Assembly (NCBI RefSeq): GCF_900637055.1
Contig: NZ_LR134338.1
Coordinates: 6,101,501 to 6,165,500 of the forward strand
DNA from: Brevibacillus brevis
GTDB taxonomy: Bacteria; Bacillota; Bacilli; Brevibacillales; Brevibacillaceae
Reading direction: 5' to 3'
DNA length: 64,000 bases
Positions 38,540 to 47,523 of the stretch are shown one piece after another. The position numbers and the translations under genes were made by a program. How positions within the stretch are numbered: position 1 is the stretch's first letter; the number at the start of each line of letters is the position of its first letter. A model generated the notes under the pieces. The model saw nothing but the letters and a program-made list of their open reading frames with translations. It made no database searches and was not told where the DNA came from.

Positions 38540-39599
38540 GGCTTTTCAAAAGCTCCGTTTGTTCATGCAGGATCAGGTTGTCGATCACTTCATCCAATTC
38601 GCCTTCCAATACCGATTCCAGTCGGTGCAGGGTCAGACCGATGCGGTGGTCGGTCACGCGGCTTTGTGGATAATTGTACGTGCGGATGCGCTCGCTTCGG
38701 TCACCAGTACCCACCAAGCTTTTGCGCGTAGCATCTGCTTCCGCATTTTGTTGTTGCATGTAGAAATCATACAGACGAGCGCGCAATACACGCAGCGCTT
38801 TGTCTTTATTGGAATGCTGGGATTTCTCGTCCTGACAAGAAACCATGATACCTGTAGGAATATGCGTTACGCGAACCGCAGACTTGGTCGTGTTAACGCT
38901 CTGACCGCCTGCACCACTGGAGCAGAACGTATCGATGCGGATATCTTTTTCGTGTACTTCCACTTCCACGTCTTCTGCTTCTGGCAGAACCAGTACAGTC
39001 GCAGTAGAAGTATGGATGCGTCCGCCGGATTCGGTAGCCGGGATGCGTTGCACACGATGCGCGCCGCTTTCGAATTTCATTTTGCTGTAGGCACCACGAC
39101 CGGACAGCGAGAAGACAATTTCCTTGTATCCGCCGATATCGGTTGGGCTTGCCTCCAACACTTCAATTTTAAAAGCGTTGCGCTCTGCAAAACGCGTGTA
39201 CATACGGAAAAGCACAGCGGCAAACAGTGCAGCTTCATCGCCACCCGCAGCACCGCGGATTTCCACAATCACGTTTTTCTCATCGTTCGGGTCTTTTGGA
39301 AGCAACAGGATCTTCAAGCGATCTTCCAGTTGTTCCTTGCGTGCTGACAATTCATTGAGCTCGAGCTTGACCATTTCACGCATCTCGTCATCCAGCTTCT
39401 CTTCCAGCATCGCTTTCGCGTCGTCGATTTGACTCACCACTGATTTATATTCACGGTATGTCGTTACCGTCTCTTCCAACGAAGATTGTTCCTTGGACAG
39501 TTCACGCAAGCGTTTTGTATCACTAATGACGTCGGGGTCACATAGGAGGTTGGTTACTTCTTCAAAACGCTCTTCGACTGCAGATAAGCGTGTAAACAT
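38523..39599 (-). CDS. prfA: peptide chain release factor 1
   Basis: Recognises UAA and UAG stops. 358 residues from the ATG at 39599 (GGGGTG eight bases upstream), [15 protein letters not shown]; the longer frame to 39758 is not conserved-looking. The GGQ loop is in [21 protein letters not shown]. Overlaps prmC. Confidence 0.97.
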   Translation of the reverse strand: MFTRLSAVEERFEEVTNLLCDPDVISDTKRLRELSKEQSSLEETVTTYREYKSVVSQIDDAKAMLEEKLDDEMREMVKLELNELSARKEQLEDRLKILLLPKDPNDEKNVIVEIRGAAGGDEAALFAAVLFRMYTRFAERNAFKIEVLEASPTDIGGYKEIVFSLSGRGAYSKMKFESGAHRVQRIPATESGGRIHTSTATVLVLPEAEDVEVEVHEKDIRIDTFCSSGAGGQSVNTTKSAVRVTHIPTGIMVSCQDEKSQHSNKDKALRVLRARLYDFYMQQQNAEADATRKSLVGTGDRSERIRTYNYPQSRVTDHRIGLTLHRLESVLEGELDEVIDNLILHEQTELLKSHAHSA

Positions 39600-39631
39600 T
39601 TTTATTTCACCCCATCGCAAAGAATAATAGC

Positions 39632-39653
39632 CTTTTGGCGCAGGCGAAGCCTT
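39632..39653. repeat. second copy of the CTTTTGGCG/GGCGAAGCCT motif
   Basis: In the prfA leader, CTTTTGGCG is followed after two bases by GGCGAAGCCT, the same two blocks as at 2853-2883 but with less in between. Possible member of a small dispersed repeat family. Confidence 0.35.
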
Positions 39654-39785
39654 GGTAGCATGTATGTTAGATATGAATTGCGATAAAATGCTATCTACCA
39701 TAAAAACGGTTATAACAGATAAATTATAGGAGGAATGGCGCAAGAAGTCAAAGCGCATTATTACTGGAAATGTTTTACCGATGCC

Positions 39786-39811
39786 AAACAGGCCCGGCTA
39801 TGCCGAGCCTT
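39786..39811 (-). terminator. possible terminator of the YhcN-like gene
   Basis: On the minus strand AGGCTCGGC and GCCGGGCCT pair with one mismatch around a three-base loop, followed by only GTTTGG. Weak T-run. Confidence 0.45.
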
Positions 39812-39834
39812 GCTACATACGTCCTGCTCACCTG

Positions 39835-40338
39835 TCAGCGATGGTAACCGTCATGCGAGGTTAAGTGAAAATCGTAACGCGGGATTCTTTCCTGAAGAAG
39901 CGAAATCACCTGCTGCTCGATGGTTCGCGCTTGATTCGCAGTGATGTTATGCACAAGGTCAAGAGTAACATATGCATTGGCATCGCTGAGTGTGATGCGA
40001 GCATTTTCCACACCTTCTACCGACATGGCGATCCTCTCCATATTGGTCGCGTAGACTTGGGTATTGCGTGAGTTCCAGTGGCCGATAACCATATTCGGAT
40101 TTTGATTGCGCCCCATTAACGGGTCACGATCCGCAGCAACAGGCGCACGTCCTTGCAGGGTATTGCCACTTTGATCCCCTCTGATCTTCATATCGTGCTG
40201 CGTATTCCTCATATCCGGACTGTAGCCCTGCTGCCTAGCCGTATTTCCCCCGCATCCGACAGTGAGGACAGTCGTAAGTACAACCAAGCCCAGAACGACA
40301 CGCGAGCTGCGTAAAAGCCAATTAGGTTGTGTCCACAT
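39835..40338 (-). CDS. YhcN/YlaJ family sporulation lipoprotein
   Basis: 167 residues from the ATG at 40338 (GGAGGTGG seven bases upstream). Lipoprotein signal with lipobox Leu-Thr-Val-Gly-Cys29. The later part, NMERIAMSVEGVENARITLSDANAYVTLDLVHN, is the typical YhcN/YlaJ domain, with a following helix ARTIEQQVISLLQERIP. Proteins of this family sit in spore membranes and affect germination or outgrowth. Confidence 0.85.
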   Translation of the reverse strand: MWTQPNWLLRSSRVVLGLVVLTTVLTVGCGGNTARQQGYSPDMRNTQHDMKIRGDQSGNTLQGRAPVAADRDPLMGRNQNPNMVIGHWNSRNTQVYATNMERIAMSVEGVENARITLSDANAYVTLDLVHNITANQARTIEQQVISLLQERIPRYDFHLTSHDGYHR

Positions 40339-40423
40339 GAAAAAGCCACCTCCTGTTTTGCTTAGTCTGCGCATCGCCTCTTGGGCTCATGCACGGGACA
40401 AACAGGGGTGGCTTATGCTTTCT

Positions 40424-40999
40424 TTATTCGGTAACTGGAGGGGTATAGTAATGCTTGCGACAGACGCTGCTGTATGTATCATTCCCAGCAATTTCAATCG
40501 TCTCCCCAGAGTAGACGGGTTGTCCATTTTTGAACTTGAGAATATGCGTCGCCTTTTTATTGCAGTAAACACAAACCGTTTTAATTTCTTCTACTTTATC
40601 AGCCTCGCACAACAGAGCGGCGCTGCCAGGGAAGAGCTCATTCTTGAAATTTTTCAACAAGCCATAGACGATTACGGGGATTCCCAGCTTGTCTACGATC
40701 CTGACGAGCTGGTCCACATGGTGGCGGCTGATAAACTGAGCCTCGTCAACCAACACACAATGCGGCTTGACTGACTCTGCTTCTACGATTTGATACAGAT
40801 CGGTCTCTTCGTTAATCGGAATCGCTTCTCTGCTAATCCCAACACGCGAAGCAACTTTTCCCACGCCATAGCGATCATCAACTGCTGGAGTAAACACTAC
40901 TACTTTTTTCCCCGATTGCTCGTAGTTGTGGGCAACGGTCAATAATTGAATGGATTTGGAAGCATTCATCGCTCCATACCGAAAATATAGTTGTGCCAC
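40424..40999 (-). CDS. tdk: thymidine kinase (type II, E. coli-like)
   Basis: 191 residues from the GTG at 40999 (AGGGAG upstream). The P-loop region reads LYFRYGAMNASKSIQLL, where the usual Gly before the Lys is Ser. Walker B and the catalytic Glu are in HCVLVDEAQFISRHHVDQLV. The zinc Cys residues are in VCVYCNKKA and SSVCRKHY, and the lasso loop ends the protein. It salvages thymidine to dTMP. It is encoded between photolyase and the YhcN-like gene. Confidence 0.94.
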   Translation of the reverse strand: MAQLYFRYGAMNASKSIQLLTVAHNYEQSGKKVVVFTPAVDDRYGVGKVASRVGISREAIPINEETDLYQIVEAESVKPHCVLVDEAQFISRHHVDQLVRIVDKLGIPVIVYGLLKNFKNELFPGSAALLCEADKVEEIKTVCVYCNKKATHILKFKNGQPVYSGETIEIAGNDTYSSVCRKHYYTPPVTE

Positions 41000-41031
41000 G
41001 TCTCTGTCTCCCTTTGCCTAAAAGTCGTTAC

Positions 41032-42483
41032 TTAAGTCTTTGCATGGCGGTCTTTTGCCTCCTGAAACAAGGCCATGGCCAGCTTTCTTCTTTGTGCATG
41101 GTCCACACAAGGAATCGGGTAGTCGAAGCCAATCTTGCAGCCTGCTTGCTCTTGGATATGCTCCGGCATGTCCCACGGTTTATGAATATATTGTAGAGGT
41201 ACTTCACGCAGTACGGGAAGATATTTTTTGACGAATGCACCGTCTGGATCAAACTTTTCCCCTTGTGTGACCGGATTAAAAATCCGAAAATACGGTTGCG
41301 CATCGGTACCAGTCGAAGCACTCCACTGCCAACCCCCGATATTTGCCGCTTCATCGAAATCGATCAACTGCTGTGCGAAATAGGCCATTCCCCAACGCCA
41401 ATCCACAAGCAAATCCTTCGTCAAAAAAGAAGCGGTGATCATCCGCAGCCGATTGTGCATCCATCCCGTCTCATTCAACTGCTTCATGGCGGCATCGACA
41501 ATCGGGTAGCCCGTTTCCCCTTGACACCAATGGGTAAAAAAATCCTTCCTATTTTCCCAAGCGACCGTTTCAAATTGTGGCAGGTAGGCATGGTCAGTCG
41601 TGTGCGGATGGAAATAAAGAACCTGCTGATAAAATTCTCTCCAAATGAGTTCCGTAAGAAAAGCTTCGATCGAGGCAACCTGCTCACCCTGCGCGGAAGC
41701 AAGCACTTCCTGTACGCTATGATACACCGTCCGTATAGACAGAGTACCTGCGTTTAGGGCAAAAGATAGCCGGGAGGTCGCATTCACCCCTGGCATGTCG
41801 CGTTTTTCTTTATACGTATAAATGTCTTCATCTAAAAATTGCTGCAATCGTTTACGTGCCGCTCGCTCCCCGAACTGCTCCATTTCCCACTCGGTGCCAA
41901 TCGGTCGTTTTCGTCCAAACGCTTCCACGGTAGGAACCGGCTCACTCGCTAATTCCTTCAACCGATCAAATAGATTCCATGTTGACAGCTGAGGGAACGG
42001 TCTCTCTTTAGGCAGCGTCTGCCAAACGCAGCGATAAGGTGTAAAAACGGCATACGGCGTCCGCTGCTTCGTCATAATTTCCCCGGGCTCATGCAAAACC
42101 AAATCCTTGCATGTATGTACAAACACGCCGTGACTGCTCAACACTTCTGACACCAACTCGTCTCGCTTGCGAGCCTCTGGTGTATAATCCCGATTGAAAA
42201 ACAGCTTATCTGCACCTGTCTCTTGCACTAATTGACAGAGCACTTGCAGTGGGTTACCGTGGCGAATCAAGAGGCGTCCTCCCAGTTGAGCCCAAGCGTC
42301 GCAGAGTGAAGCTATCGCAGAAAAATGCGCATGCAGTCGCTTATCTCCTACAGTCGAAGAAAGACAAAGCGAATCCTCTACTATATAAACAGGAATAATC
42401 GGGTCGCCTGCGAGCATGGCTGCGTGCAGAGCAGCATGATCATGCAAGCGCAGATCCCGGCGGAACCAAACTATGGCAGTCAT
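41032..42483 (-). CDS. phrB: deoxyribodipyrimidine photolyase (cryptochrome/photolyase family)
   Basis: Light-driven repair of cyclobutane pyrimidine dimers with FAD. 483 residues: N-terminal antenna domain (IVWFRRDLRLHDHAAL) and C-terminal FAD domain with ELIWREFYQQVLYF, GETGYPIVDAAMKQLNETGWMHNRLRM, and the C-terminal DFDEAANIGGWQWSASTGTDAQPYFRIFNP. The length and motifs fit class I CPD photolyase. It precedes tdk by 32 bases. Confidence 0.94.
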   Translation of the reverse strand: MTAIVWFRRDLRLHDHAALHAAMLAGDPIIPVYIVEDSLCLSSTVGDKRLHAHFSAIASLCDAWAQLGGRLLIRHGNPLQVLCQLVQETGADKLFFNRDYTPEARKRDELVSEVLSSHGVFVHTCKDLVLHEPGEIMTKQRTPYAVFTPYRCVWQTLPKERPFPQLSTWNLFDRLKELASEPVPTVEAFGRKRPIGTEWEMEQFGERAARKRLQQFLDEDIYTYKEKRDMPGVNATSRLSFALNAGTLSIRTVYHSVQEVLASAQGEQVASIEAFLTELIWREFYQQVLYFHPHTTDHAYLPQFETVAWENRKDFFTHWCQGETGYPIVDAAMKQLNETGWMHNRLRMITASFLTKDLLVDWRWGMAYFAQQLIDFDEAANIGGWQWSASTGTDAQPYFRIFNPVTQGEKFDPDGAFVKKYLPVLREVPLQYIHKPWDMPEHIQEQAGCKIGFDYPIPCVDHAQRRKLAMALFQEAKDRHAKT

Positions 42484-42513
42484 CGTTTGTCCTCCCGAAA
42501 AAAATCAGTGCCA

Positions 42514-42550
42514 GAAAAAGACAAAACCAGGCAGATTGCTCTACCTGGTT
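42514..42550 (-). terminator. terminator of rpmE
   Basis: On the minus strand AACCAGG and CCTGGTT form a seven-base stem with a 12-base loop, followed by TTGTCTTTTT. Confidence 0.75.
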
Positions 42551-42567
42551 GTTCCCATACATTCTGA

Positions 42568-42768
42568 TTAGGACAGATTGTATTTGCGTTTGAAACGGTC
42601 TACACGGCCGCCTGCATCAACGAATTTTTGTTTTCCTGTGAAGAAAGGATGGCAGTTGGAGCAGATCTCCACTTTCAACGCTTGTTTCACGGAACCGGAT
42701 TCAAATTCGTTACCGCATGCGCAGCTAACTGTTACTACGTTGTACTTAGGATGAATGTTTTGTTTCAT
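42568..42768 (-). CDS. rpmE: 50S ribosomal protein L31
   Basis: 66 residues, zinc-binding (C+) form: Cys pairs in VSCACGNEF and [17 protein letters not shown]. The C-terminal [14 protein letters not shown] is typical. The ATG follows GAGGTG by eight bases. Single gene with its own terminator. Confidence 0.97.
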   Translation of the reverse strand: MKQNIHPKYNVVTVSCACGNEFESGSVKQALKVEICSNCHPFFTGKQKFVDAGGRVDRFKRKYNLS

Positions 42769-42874
42769 CTCTTCTACACCTCTTTCCGCCCTGAATCGTT
42801 TGCCGAAACAGAGTTATATAAACACATATCAGATAGTAGCATGAAACACTGCCGAAATGCAACTGGTTGGCCGA

Positions 42875-44140
42875 TTACGCCATGTTTTTCCTGCGCTGGA
42901 GTTGATCTGGAGGAATATGTGTAAACGAACCGATTACGACATCTGGCAGCTCCTGCTGATAAATTTCGATGGCTTGCTTCATGCCGAATACTTCGCCTTG
43001 CGCTTTTGGAATCATCGCCAGATAACTCTCTGGATCGATATTCAGATTCCGCAACTGAATCAGTTTAATACCTGTTCTGCGGATGAATTCGATCATCGCT
43101 TCCATTTCCTCTTCGCGGTCAAACACGCCAGGGAAGCACAAGTAGTTAATGGAGGTATACACACCCTTGGATGCAGCGTACTCAGCAGAACGCGCTACAT
43201 TTTCCAACGTGTAGTTGCGCGGGCGGTAGTAGGCATTATAGTGTTCGTCAATCGCACTGATGATACTCACACGCATCAGATCAAGGCCGGCATCGACAAT
43301 GCCTTTGATGTGATCCGTCAGGCCCGCATTCGTATTGATGTTGATAAAGCCCATATCTGTCGTTTCCCGTACACGACGCATCGCTGGAACAATGATGGAA
43401 GCCATCGTAGAAGGCTCACCCTCACAGCCCTGTCCGAAGCTGATGATGCTCTCTGGTGTCTTGAGGTGGTGCAACATGACTTCTACCAGCTCGTCCTCTG
43501 TCGGCTTGAAGTTCATCCGCGTCTGTGGAGAAGGGAATCCACTGTCATCTGGTTGCTCGGAAATACAGCCGTAGCAACCGGCATTACAGGTATAGGAAAC
43601 AGGCAAGCTGCCTTCCCAGCGGTTGAAAAAGTTATTGGAGGCCGTCAAGCATTCGTACTCCAACGCACAGTGGGACAAGTGGTTCAAAATGCGGTTTTGC
43701 GGAAACGTCTCCAACGTCTTTGCCACTCGCTGGCGCAGTTCATCCATCGGGAAGTTCAACGGGTCCCATTTGTAAATATCGTCACTCTCACGCCCCGTTA
43801 CCCAGAAGCGGTTATCCTTCCAGACCACTGCGGAGTAGCCAAACAAAGGCAGCTTGCTTTCCTTGTTCGTTTTCACGTAGCCTGGCAGCAAGAGCCTTGT
43901 AATTCCTTGTGGCACAAGTGCGCCTACTGCTGTACAGCCATCCAACTTGACCATTTCACCTGTGTCAGGGTCCATTCCGATCGGCTCGGTGTCCGGCAAA
44001 CTGACCAGCGTCGATCCTTCCGGAAGCGGGATCAGTTCTTCTTCCAGAATTTCTGTCAATATATCTCCGTTACGAGCCACTGCAAAAAGACCTGGGTGGT
44101 CGTATACATTGCCTTTTTCATCTGCGTAAACTAAATACAT
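42875..44140 (-). CDS. radical SAM protein of unknown function
   Basis: 421 residues from the ATG at 44140 (GAGGCG eight bases upstream; the longer frame to 44323 overlaps the peptidase gene). An N-terminal domain of about 170 residues without a known motif is followed by the radical SAM core: cluster Cys185, Cys189 and Cys192 (YTCNAGCYGC), a GGE-like SAM motif GQGCEGEPS near residue 240, and later NINTNAGL and MRVSIISAID. Two more Cys (158 and 164) precede the cluster. No SPASM-type Cys-rich tail. Its substrate is unknown; I see no precursor peptide next to it. It follows the LysM/M23 peptidase by about 70 bases on the same strand. Confidence 0.85.
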   Translation of the reverse strand: MYLVYADEKGNVYDHPGLFAVARNGDILTEILEEELIPLPEGSTLVSLPDTEPIGMDPDTGEMVKLDGCTAVGALVPQGITRLLLPGYVKTNKESKLPLFGYSAVVWKDNRFWVTGRESDDIYKWDPLNFPMDELRQRVAKTLETFPQNRILNHLSHCALEYECLTASNNFFNRWEGSLPVSYTCNAGCYGCISEQPDDSGFPSPQTRMNFKPTEDELVEVMLHHLKTPESIISFGQGCEGEPSTMASIIVPAMRRVRETTDMGFININTNAGLTDHIKGIVDAGLDLMRVSIISAIDEHYNAYYRPRNYTLENVARSAEYAASKGVYTSINYLCFPGVFDREEEMEAMIEFIRRTGIKLIQLRNLNIDPESYLAMIPKAQGEVFGMKQAIEIYQQELPDVVIGSFTHIPPDQLQRRKNMA

Positions 44141-44210
44141 GGGAAAATCGCCTCGCTTCTTTGCTTTGCCCATTGTATCGCATTGAAAAAGCAATGTAAA
44201 TTGTATAGGG

Positions 44211-45113
44211 TTACCTGGCAAGATAGGGAAGTGGATTGATCGGCACATCATCCTGTCGCACTTCAAAGTGCAAATGGTAGCCCGTAGAGTTACCCGTTTG
44301 CCCCATGTATCCCAATATCTCACCTGCTTCTACGGTTTGGCCAGGTGACACCAGCAAGAGACGCATATGGGCATAAAAGGTTTGCAAGCCATCTCCGTGA
44401 TCAATCACGACCATCCGCCCATACCCTGACCGGTTGGCGCCTGCCTCCACCACAACTCCCGCCCTCGCTGCCAAGATCGGGGTCTTTGATTCCTGTTCAT
44501 TCCACAAATCCACACCCTTGTGTGTTTTTCCCCAACGGGCTCCAAATCCGCTTGTAATCGTAGCTTCTCTGACAGGCCAACTGAGGCCGCCGCGAATCCT
44601 CGTGACGACTTGTCGACTTGCCGCTTGAACGGCACTTCGCTTCTGCTCCGGATCGTTGCCCAACATCGGATTGCCTTTATCGATGGGGACATACACGACC
44701 TGTCCGACATACAGGTTGTCCGACAGCCATTTAAGCAGCGGATTTCGCTCGATTAACGATTCCCGACTCACACCGTACCGCCTTGCTATGTAATCCAGTG
44801 TTTCTCCCCGTTTCACCATATGTCCGACTTCATCACGCTTGATGATTAGCTTCATACCCACACTTAACAAATGGGGATTCGTAATGGTATTCGCCTCTAC
44901 CAGATTTTTTAAAGAAAGACCGTAGCGCTGGGCAATACCGGATAGCGTATCTCCTTGCCGAACAGCGTACACCACTGAATTTCCTTTTATTGCTGGTGCA
45001 GGCGAAGCCAGACTGGCGTAGGGATTAAACGCTTGAAATAGCGCTTGCTCCACGACTGCTTTTTTCGCTTCCATCTGTGACTCCACCGGAGCGCTAACTT
45101 GCACGTACTCCAC
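44211..45113 (-). CDS. LysM/M23 family peptidase without recognisable signal peptide
   Basis: 300 residues from the GTG at 45113 (GGAGGAG seven bases upstream). Two LysM modules (about 47-91 and 98-143) bind peptidoglycan; the M23 (LytM) domain covers about 170-300 with the zinc ligands His198 and Asp202 (HKGVDL) and His280-Leu-His282. The metal site is complete, so an active endopeptidase is likely. No N-terminal hydrophobic signal is present, which is odd for a wall enzyme; the first 45 residues are polar. A sporulation role inside the mother cell is possible, but this is inference. Confidence 0.88.
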   Translation of the reverse strand: MEYVQVSAPVESQMEAKKAVVEQALFQAFNPYASLASPAPAIKGNSVVYAVRQGDTLSGIAQRYGLSLKNLVEANTITNPHLLSVGMKLIIKRDEVGHMVKRGETLDYIARRYGVSRESLIERNPLLKWLSDNLYVGQVVYVPIDKGNPMLGNDPEQKRSAVQAASRQVVTRIRGGLSWPVREATITSGFGARWGKTHKGVDLWNEQESKTPILAARAGVVVEAGANRSGYGRMVVIDHGDGLQTFYAHMRLLLVSPGQTVEAGEILGYMGQTGNSTGYHLHFEVRQDDVPINPLPYLAR

Positions 45114-45166
45114 GAAGCATCTCCTCCTTCTTTTCCAGCTCCCTTCCTAACGGTATGCCAGCACCA

Positions 45167-45203
45167 CAAAAAAAATGACGGTGAGTCATTATGAACTCAC
45201 CGT
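45167..45203 (-). terminator. terminator of rho, overlapping its last codons
   Basis: On the minus strand ACGGTGAGT pairs with ACTCACCGT over eight bases, then CA and eight T. The 5' arm encodes the last residues of Rho and the stop lies in the loop. An intrinsic terminator directly on the Rho gene. Confidence 0.9.
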
Positions 45204-46469
45204 CGTGCTAGCTGCTTTCCCTCTGCCCTGTTGCTTAGACTCAAGGGTTTGCAAAAATTCTTCGTTTGTTTTTGTATCTGCCAACTTTTTAATAAAGGAG
45301 TCTACAAACTCATTTGTTTCATTCATGTTCTTCCGGATCATCCACAGCTTATCCAGCTCTTCTTTGGTGAGCAGAAGCTCTTCGCGGCGCGTACCCGAAC
45401 GGCGGATATCGATCGCCGGGAAAATTCTGCGCTCCGCCAGCTTGCGATCCAAATGAAGCTCCATGTTTCCGGTTCCTTTAAACTCCTCATAGATCACATC
45501 GTCCATACGGGAGCCGGTCTCAACCAAAGCAGTCGCCAAAATGGTCAAGCTGCCGCCTTCCTCAATGTTCCGCGCCGAACCAAAAAAGCGCTTCGGACGA
45601 TGGAAGGCTGCCGGATCAATACCACCGGACAAGGTCCGACCACTTGGCGGAATAACCAAGTTGTAGGCACGAGCGAGACGCGTAATGGAATCCAGCAGGA
45701 TCACCACGTCTTTTTTGTGCTCAACCAATCGCTTTGCACGCTCCAAGACAAGCTCAGCAACTTTGATGTGATTCTCAGGCAACTCGTCAAAAGTAGAGGC
45801 AACTACCTCTCCTTTGACAGATCGCTGCATATCCGTCACCTCTTCCGGACGCTCATCAATGAGCAGGACAAACAAGTGAATATCCGGGCGGCTTTCGGTA
45901 ATGCTGTTGGCAATTTCTTTGATCAGCATGGTTTTCCCCGCTTTTGGCGGAGCTACAATCAATCCACGCTGACCCAGTCCAACAGGAGAAAGAAGATCCA
46001 TCAGGCGAGTGGAAACACGTGCAGGGGCTGTCTCCAGTACAAGCTTGGTTTGAGGATACAACGGTGTCAATGCGGGGAAATGAAGACGCTCTGCGGCTGT
46101 CTCAGGGTCTTCTCCGTTCACTGCCTCTACTTGAAGGAGTCCAAAATAACGTTCATTCTCCTTCGGTGGTCTTGCTTTTCCGGATACCACATCCCCCATC
46201 CGCAGATCAAAACGGCGAATCTGCGACTGGGAGATGTAGATATCTTCCGAACTGGGGAGATAGTTAATGGGGCGGAGGAAGCCGTATCCCTCCGGCAATA
46301 TTTCGAGAACCCCCTCCATAAACATGAGACCATCCCGCTCCGCTCGTGCCCGAAGAATCGCGAAAATCAATTCCTTCTTCTTCAGCTGGGAGTAGTACGG
46401 AATGTGATATTCCTTAGCCAGCTTATAGAGGTCGGTCAGCTTCTTTTCTTCTAGTTCAGAAAGTAACAT
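45189..46469 (-). CDS. rho: transcription termination factor Rho
   Basis: Hexameric RNA helicase, 426 residues. Primary RNA-binding domain with [16 protein letters not shown]-loop [20 protein letters not shown]- and R-loop region [14 protein letters not shown] and [39 protein letters not shown]. Last gene of the spo0F/fba-to-rho group. Confidence 0.97.
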   Translation of the reverse strand: MLLSELEEKKLTDLYKLAKEYHIPYYSQLKKKELIFAILRARAERDGLMFMEGVLEILPEGYGFLRPINYLPSSEDIYISQSQIRRFDLRMGDVVSGKARPPKENERYFGLLQVEAVNGEDPETAAERLHFPALTPLYPQTKLVLETAPARVSTRLMDLLSPVGLGQRGLIVAPPKAGKTMLIKEIANSITESRPDIHLFVLLIDERPEEVTDMQRSVKGEVVASTFDELPENHIKVAELVLERAKRLVEHKKDVVILLDSITRLARAYNLVIPPSGRTLSGGIDPAAFHRPKRFFGSARNIEEGGSLTILATALVETGSRMDDVIYEEFKGTGNMELHLDRKLAERRIFPAIDIRRSGTRREELLLTKEELDKLWMIRKNMNETNEFVDSFIKKLADTKTNEEFLQTLESKQQGRGKAASTTVSS

Positions 46470-46532
46470 ACATCCACCACTCTTTATTTACTCTTGAAAA
46501 ACTAGCTCAACATACAAATGCAAAAATTGTTT

Positions 46533-47495
46533 TTACAAACCGTTCATCGGCTTGCGTTCTAAGCGGTGGTTCCCTTCAATGAAACGTACCGTTCCGGTTT
46601 TTGCACGCATAACTACGGAATTGGTCGTCGCTCGAGTTCCTTGGAAGCGAACCCCTTTGAGCAACTCGCCATCCGTTACACCAGTCGCTGCAAAAATGGC
46701 GTCATCACCTTTCACCAAATCATCCATGAACAGCACTTGATGAGGGTTAGTCAATCCCATTTTGACACAGCGTTTAATCTCATCTTCATTTTGTGGCAAG
46801 AGCTTGCCCTGAATTTCTCCCCCGAGGCATTTCAAGGCAACAGCTGCCAGAACACCTTCAGGAGCTCCTCCAGAACCAAACAAAATGTCTACACCTGTAT
46901 CCGGGAAAGCCGTATTGATCGCAGCGGCTACGTCTCCGTCTGAGATGAGGCGAATACGCGCACCTGCCTCACGAATTTCGTGGATCACCTTAGAGTGACG
47001 ATCACGGTCAAGCACAATAGCGACCAAATCGCTGATATCTTTCCCTTGTGCCTGCGCTACCGCTTTCAGGTTATCTCGAACCGGTGCGTTGATATCGACC
47101 TTGCCGACTGCCTGAGGCCCTACTGCCATTTTCTCCATATACATGTCAGGAGCATGCAATAAATTTCCCCGGTCTGCAATGGCAATGACCGAAATCGCTC
47201 CCCATGTTCCTTTTGCAAGGATATTCGTTCCCTCCAAAGGGTCTACAGCCACATCGACTGCCGGAGCCACTCCCTGGCCCAGACGCTCACCGATGTATAG
47301 CATCGGCGCTTCGTCCATTTCGCCCTCGCCAATTACTACGACGCCATCCATCGGCACTTTCATAAATTCATTGCGCATTGCGGTCGTTGCCGCATCGTCA
47401 GCCTCATCTTTTTTTCCGAGACCCATCCAACTGGCAGAAGCCAAAGCAGCGGCTTCAGTTACACGTACCAGTTCAAGTGTTAAACTGCGTTCCAT
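46533..47495 (-). CDS. glpX: class II fructose-1,6-bisphosphatase
   Basis: Gluconeogenic phosphatase, 320 residues. Metal and substrate motifs [35 protein letters not shown] and [30 protein letters not shown] are clear. Between murA and rho as in Bacillales; 28 bases after murA, so probably the same transcript. Confidence 0.95.
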   Translation of the reverse strand: MERSLTLELVRVTEAAALASASWMGLGKKDEADDAATTAMRNEFMKVPMDGVVVIGEGEMDEAPMLYIGERLGQGVAPAVDVAVDPLEGTNILAKGTWGAISVIAIADRGNLLHAPDMYMEKMAVGPQAVGKVDINAPVRDNLKAVAQAQGKDISDLVAIVLDRDRHSKVIHEIREAGARIRLISDGDVAAAINTAFPDTGVDILFGSGGAPEGVLAAVALKCLGGEIQGKLLPQNEDEIKRCVKMGLTNPHQVLFMDDLVKGDDAIFAATGVTDGELLKGVRFQGTRATTNSVVMRAKTGTVRFIEGNHRLERKPMNGL

Positions 47496-47523
47496 TCTGG
47501 AAGACTCCTCTCCTGGTGATTGG

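Noticed and set aside
39599-39758. 53-residue N-terminal extension of release factor 1
   Set aside because: GGGGTG stands at the right distance before [11 protein letters not shown], which aligns with the usual RF1 N-terminus.
39735-39944. Plus-strand frame of 69 residues with AGGAGG just before its ATG
   Set aside because: The ribosome site is only one base from the ATG, the protein has no recognisable feature, and more than half is antisense to the YhcN-like gene.
42769-44211. RiPP-type precursor peptide near the radical SAM gene
   Set aside because: I scanned the gaps on both sides and saw no short frame with ribosome site and a Cys- or Gly-rich core; the neighbours are rpmE and a peptidase.
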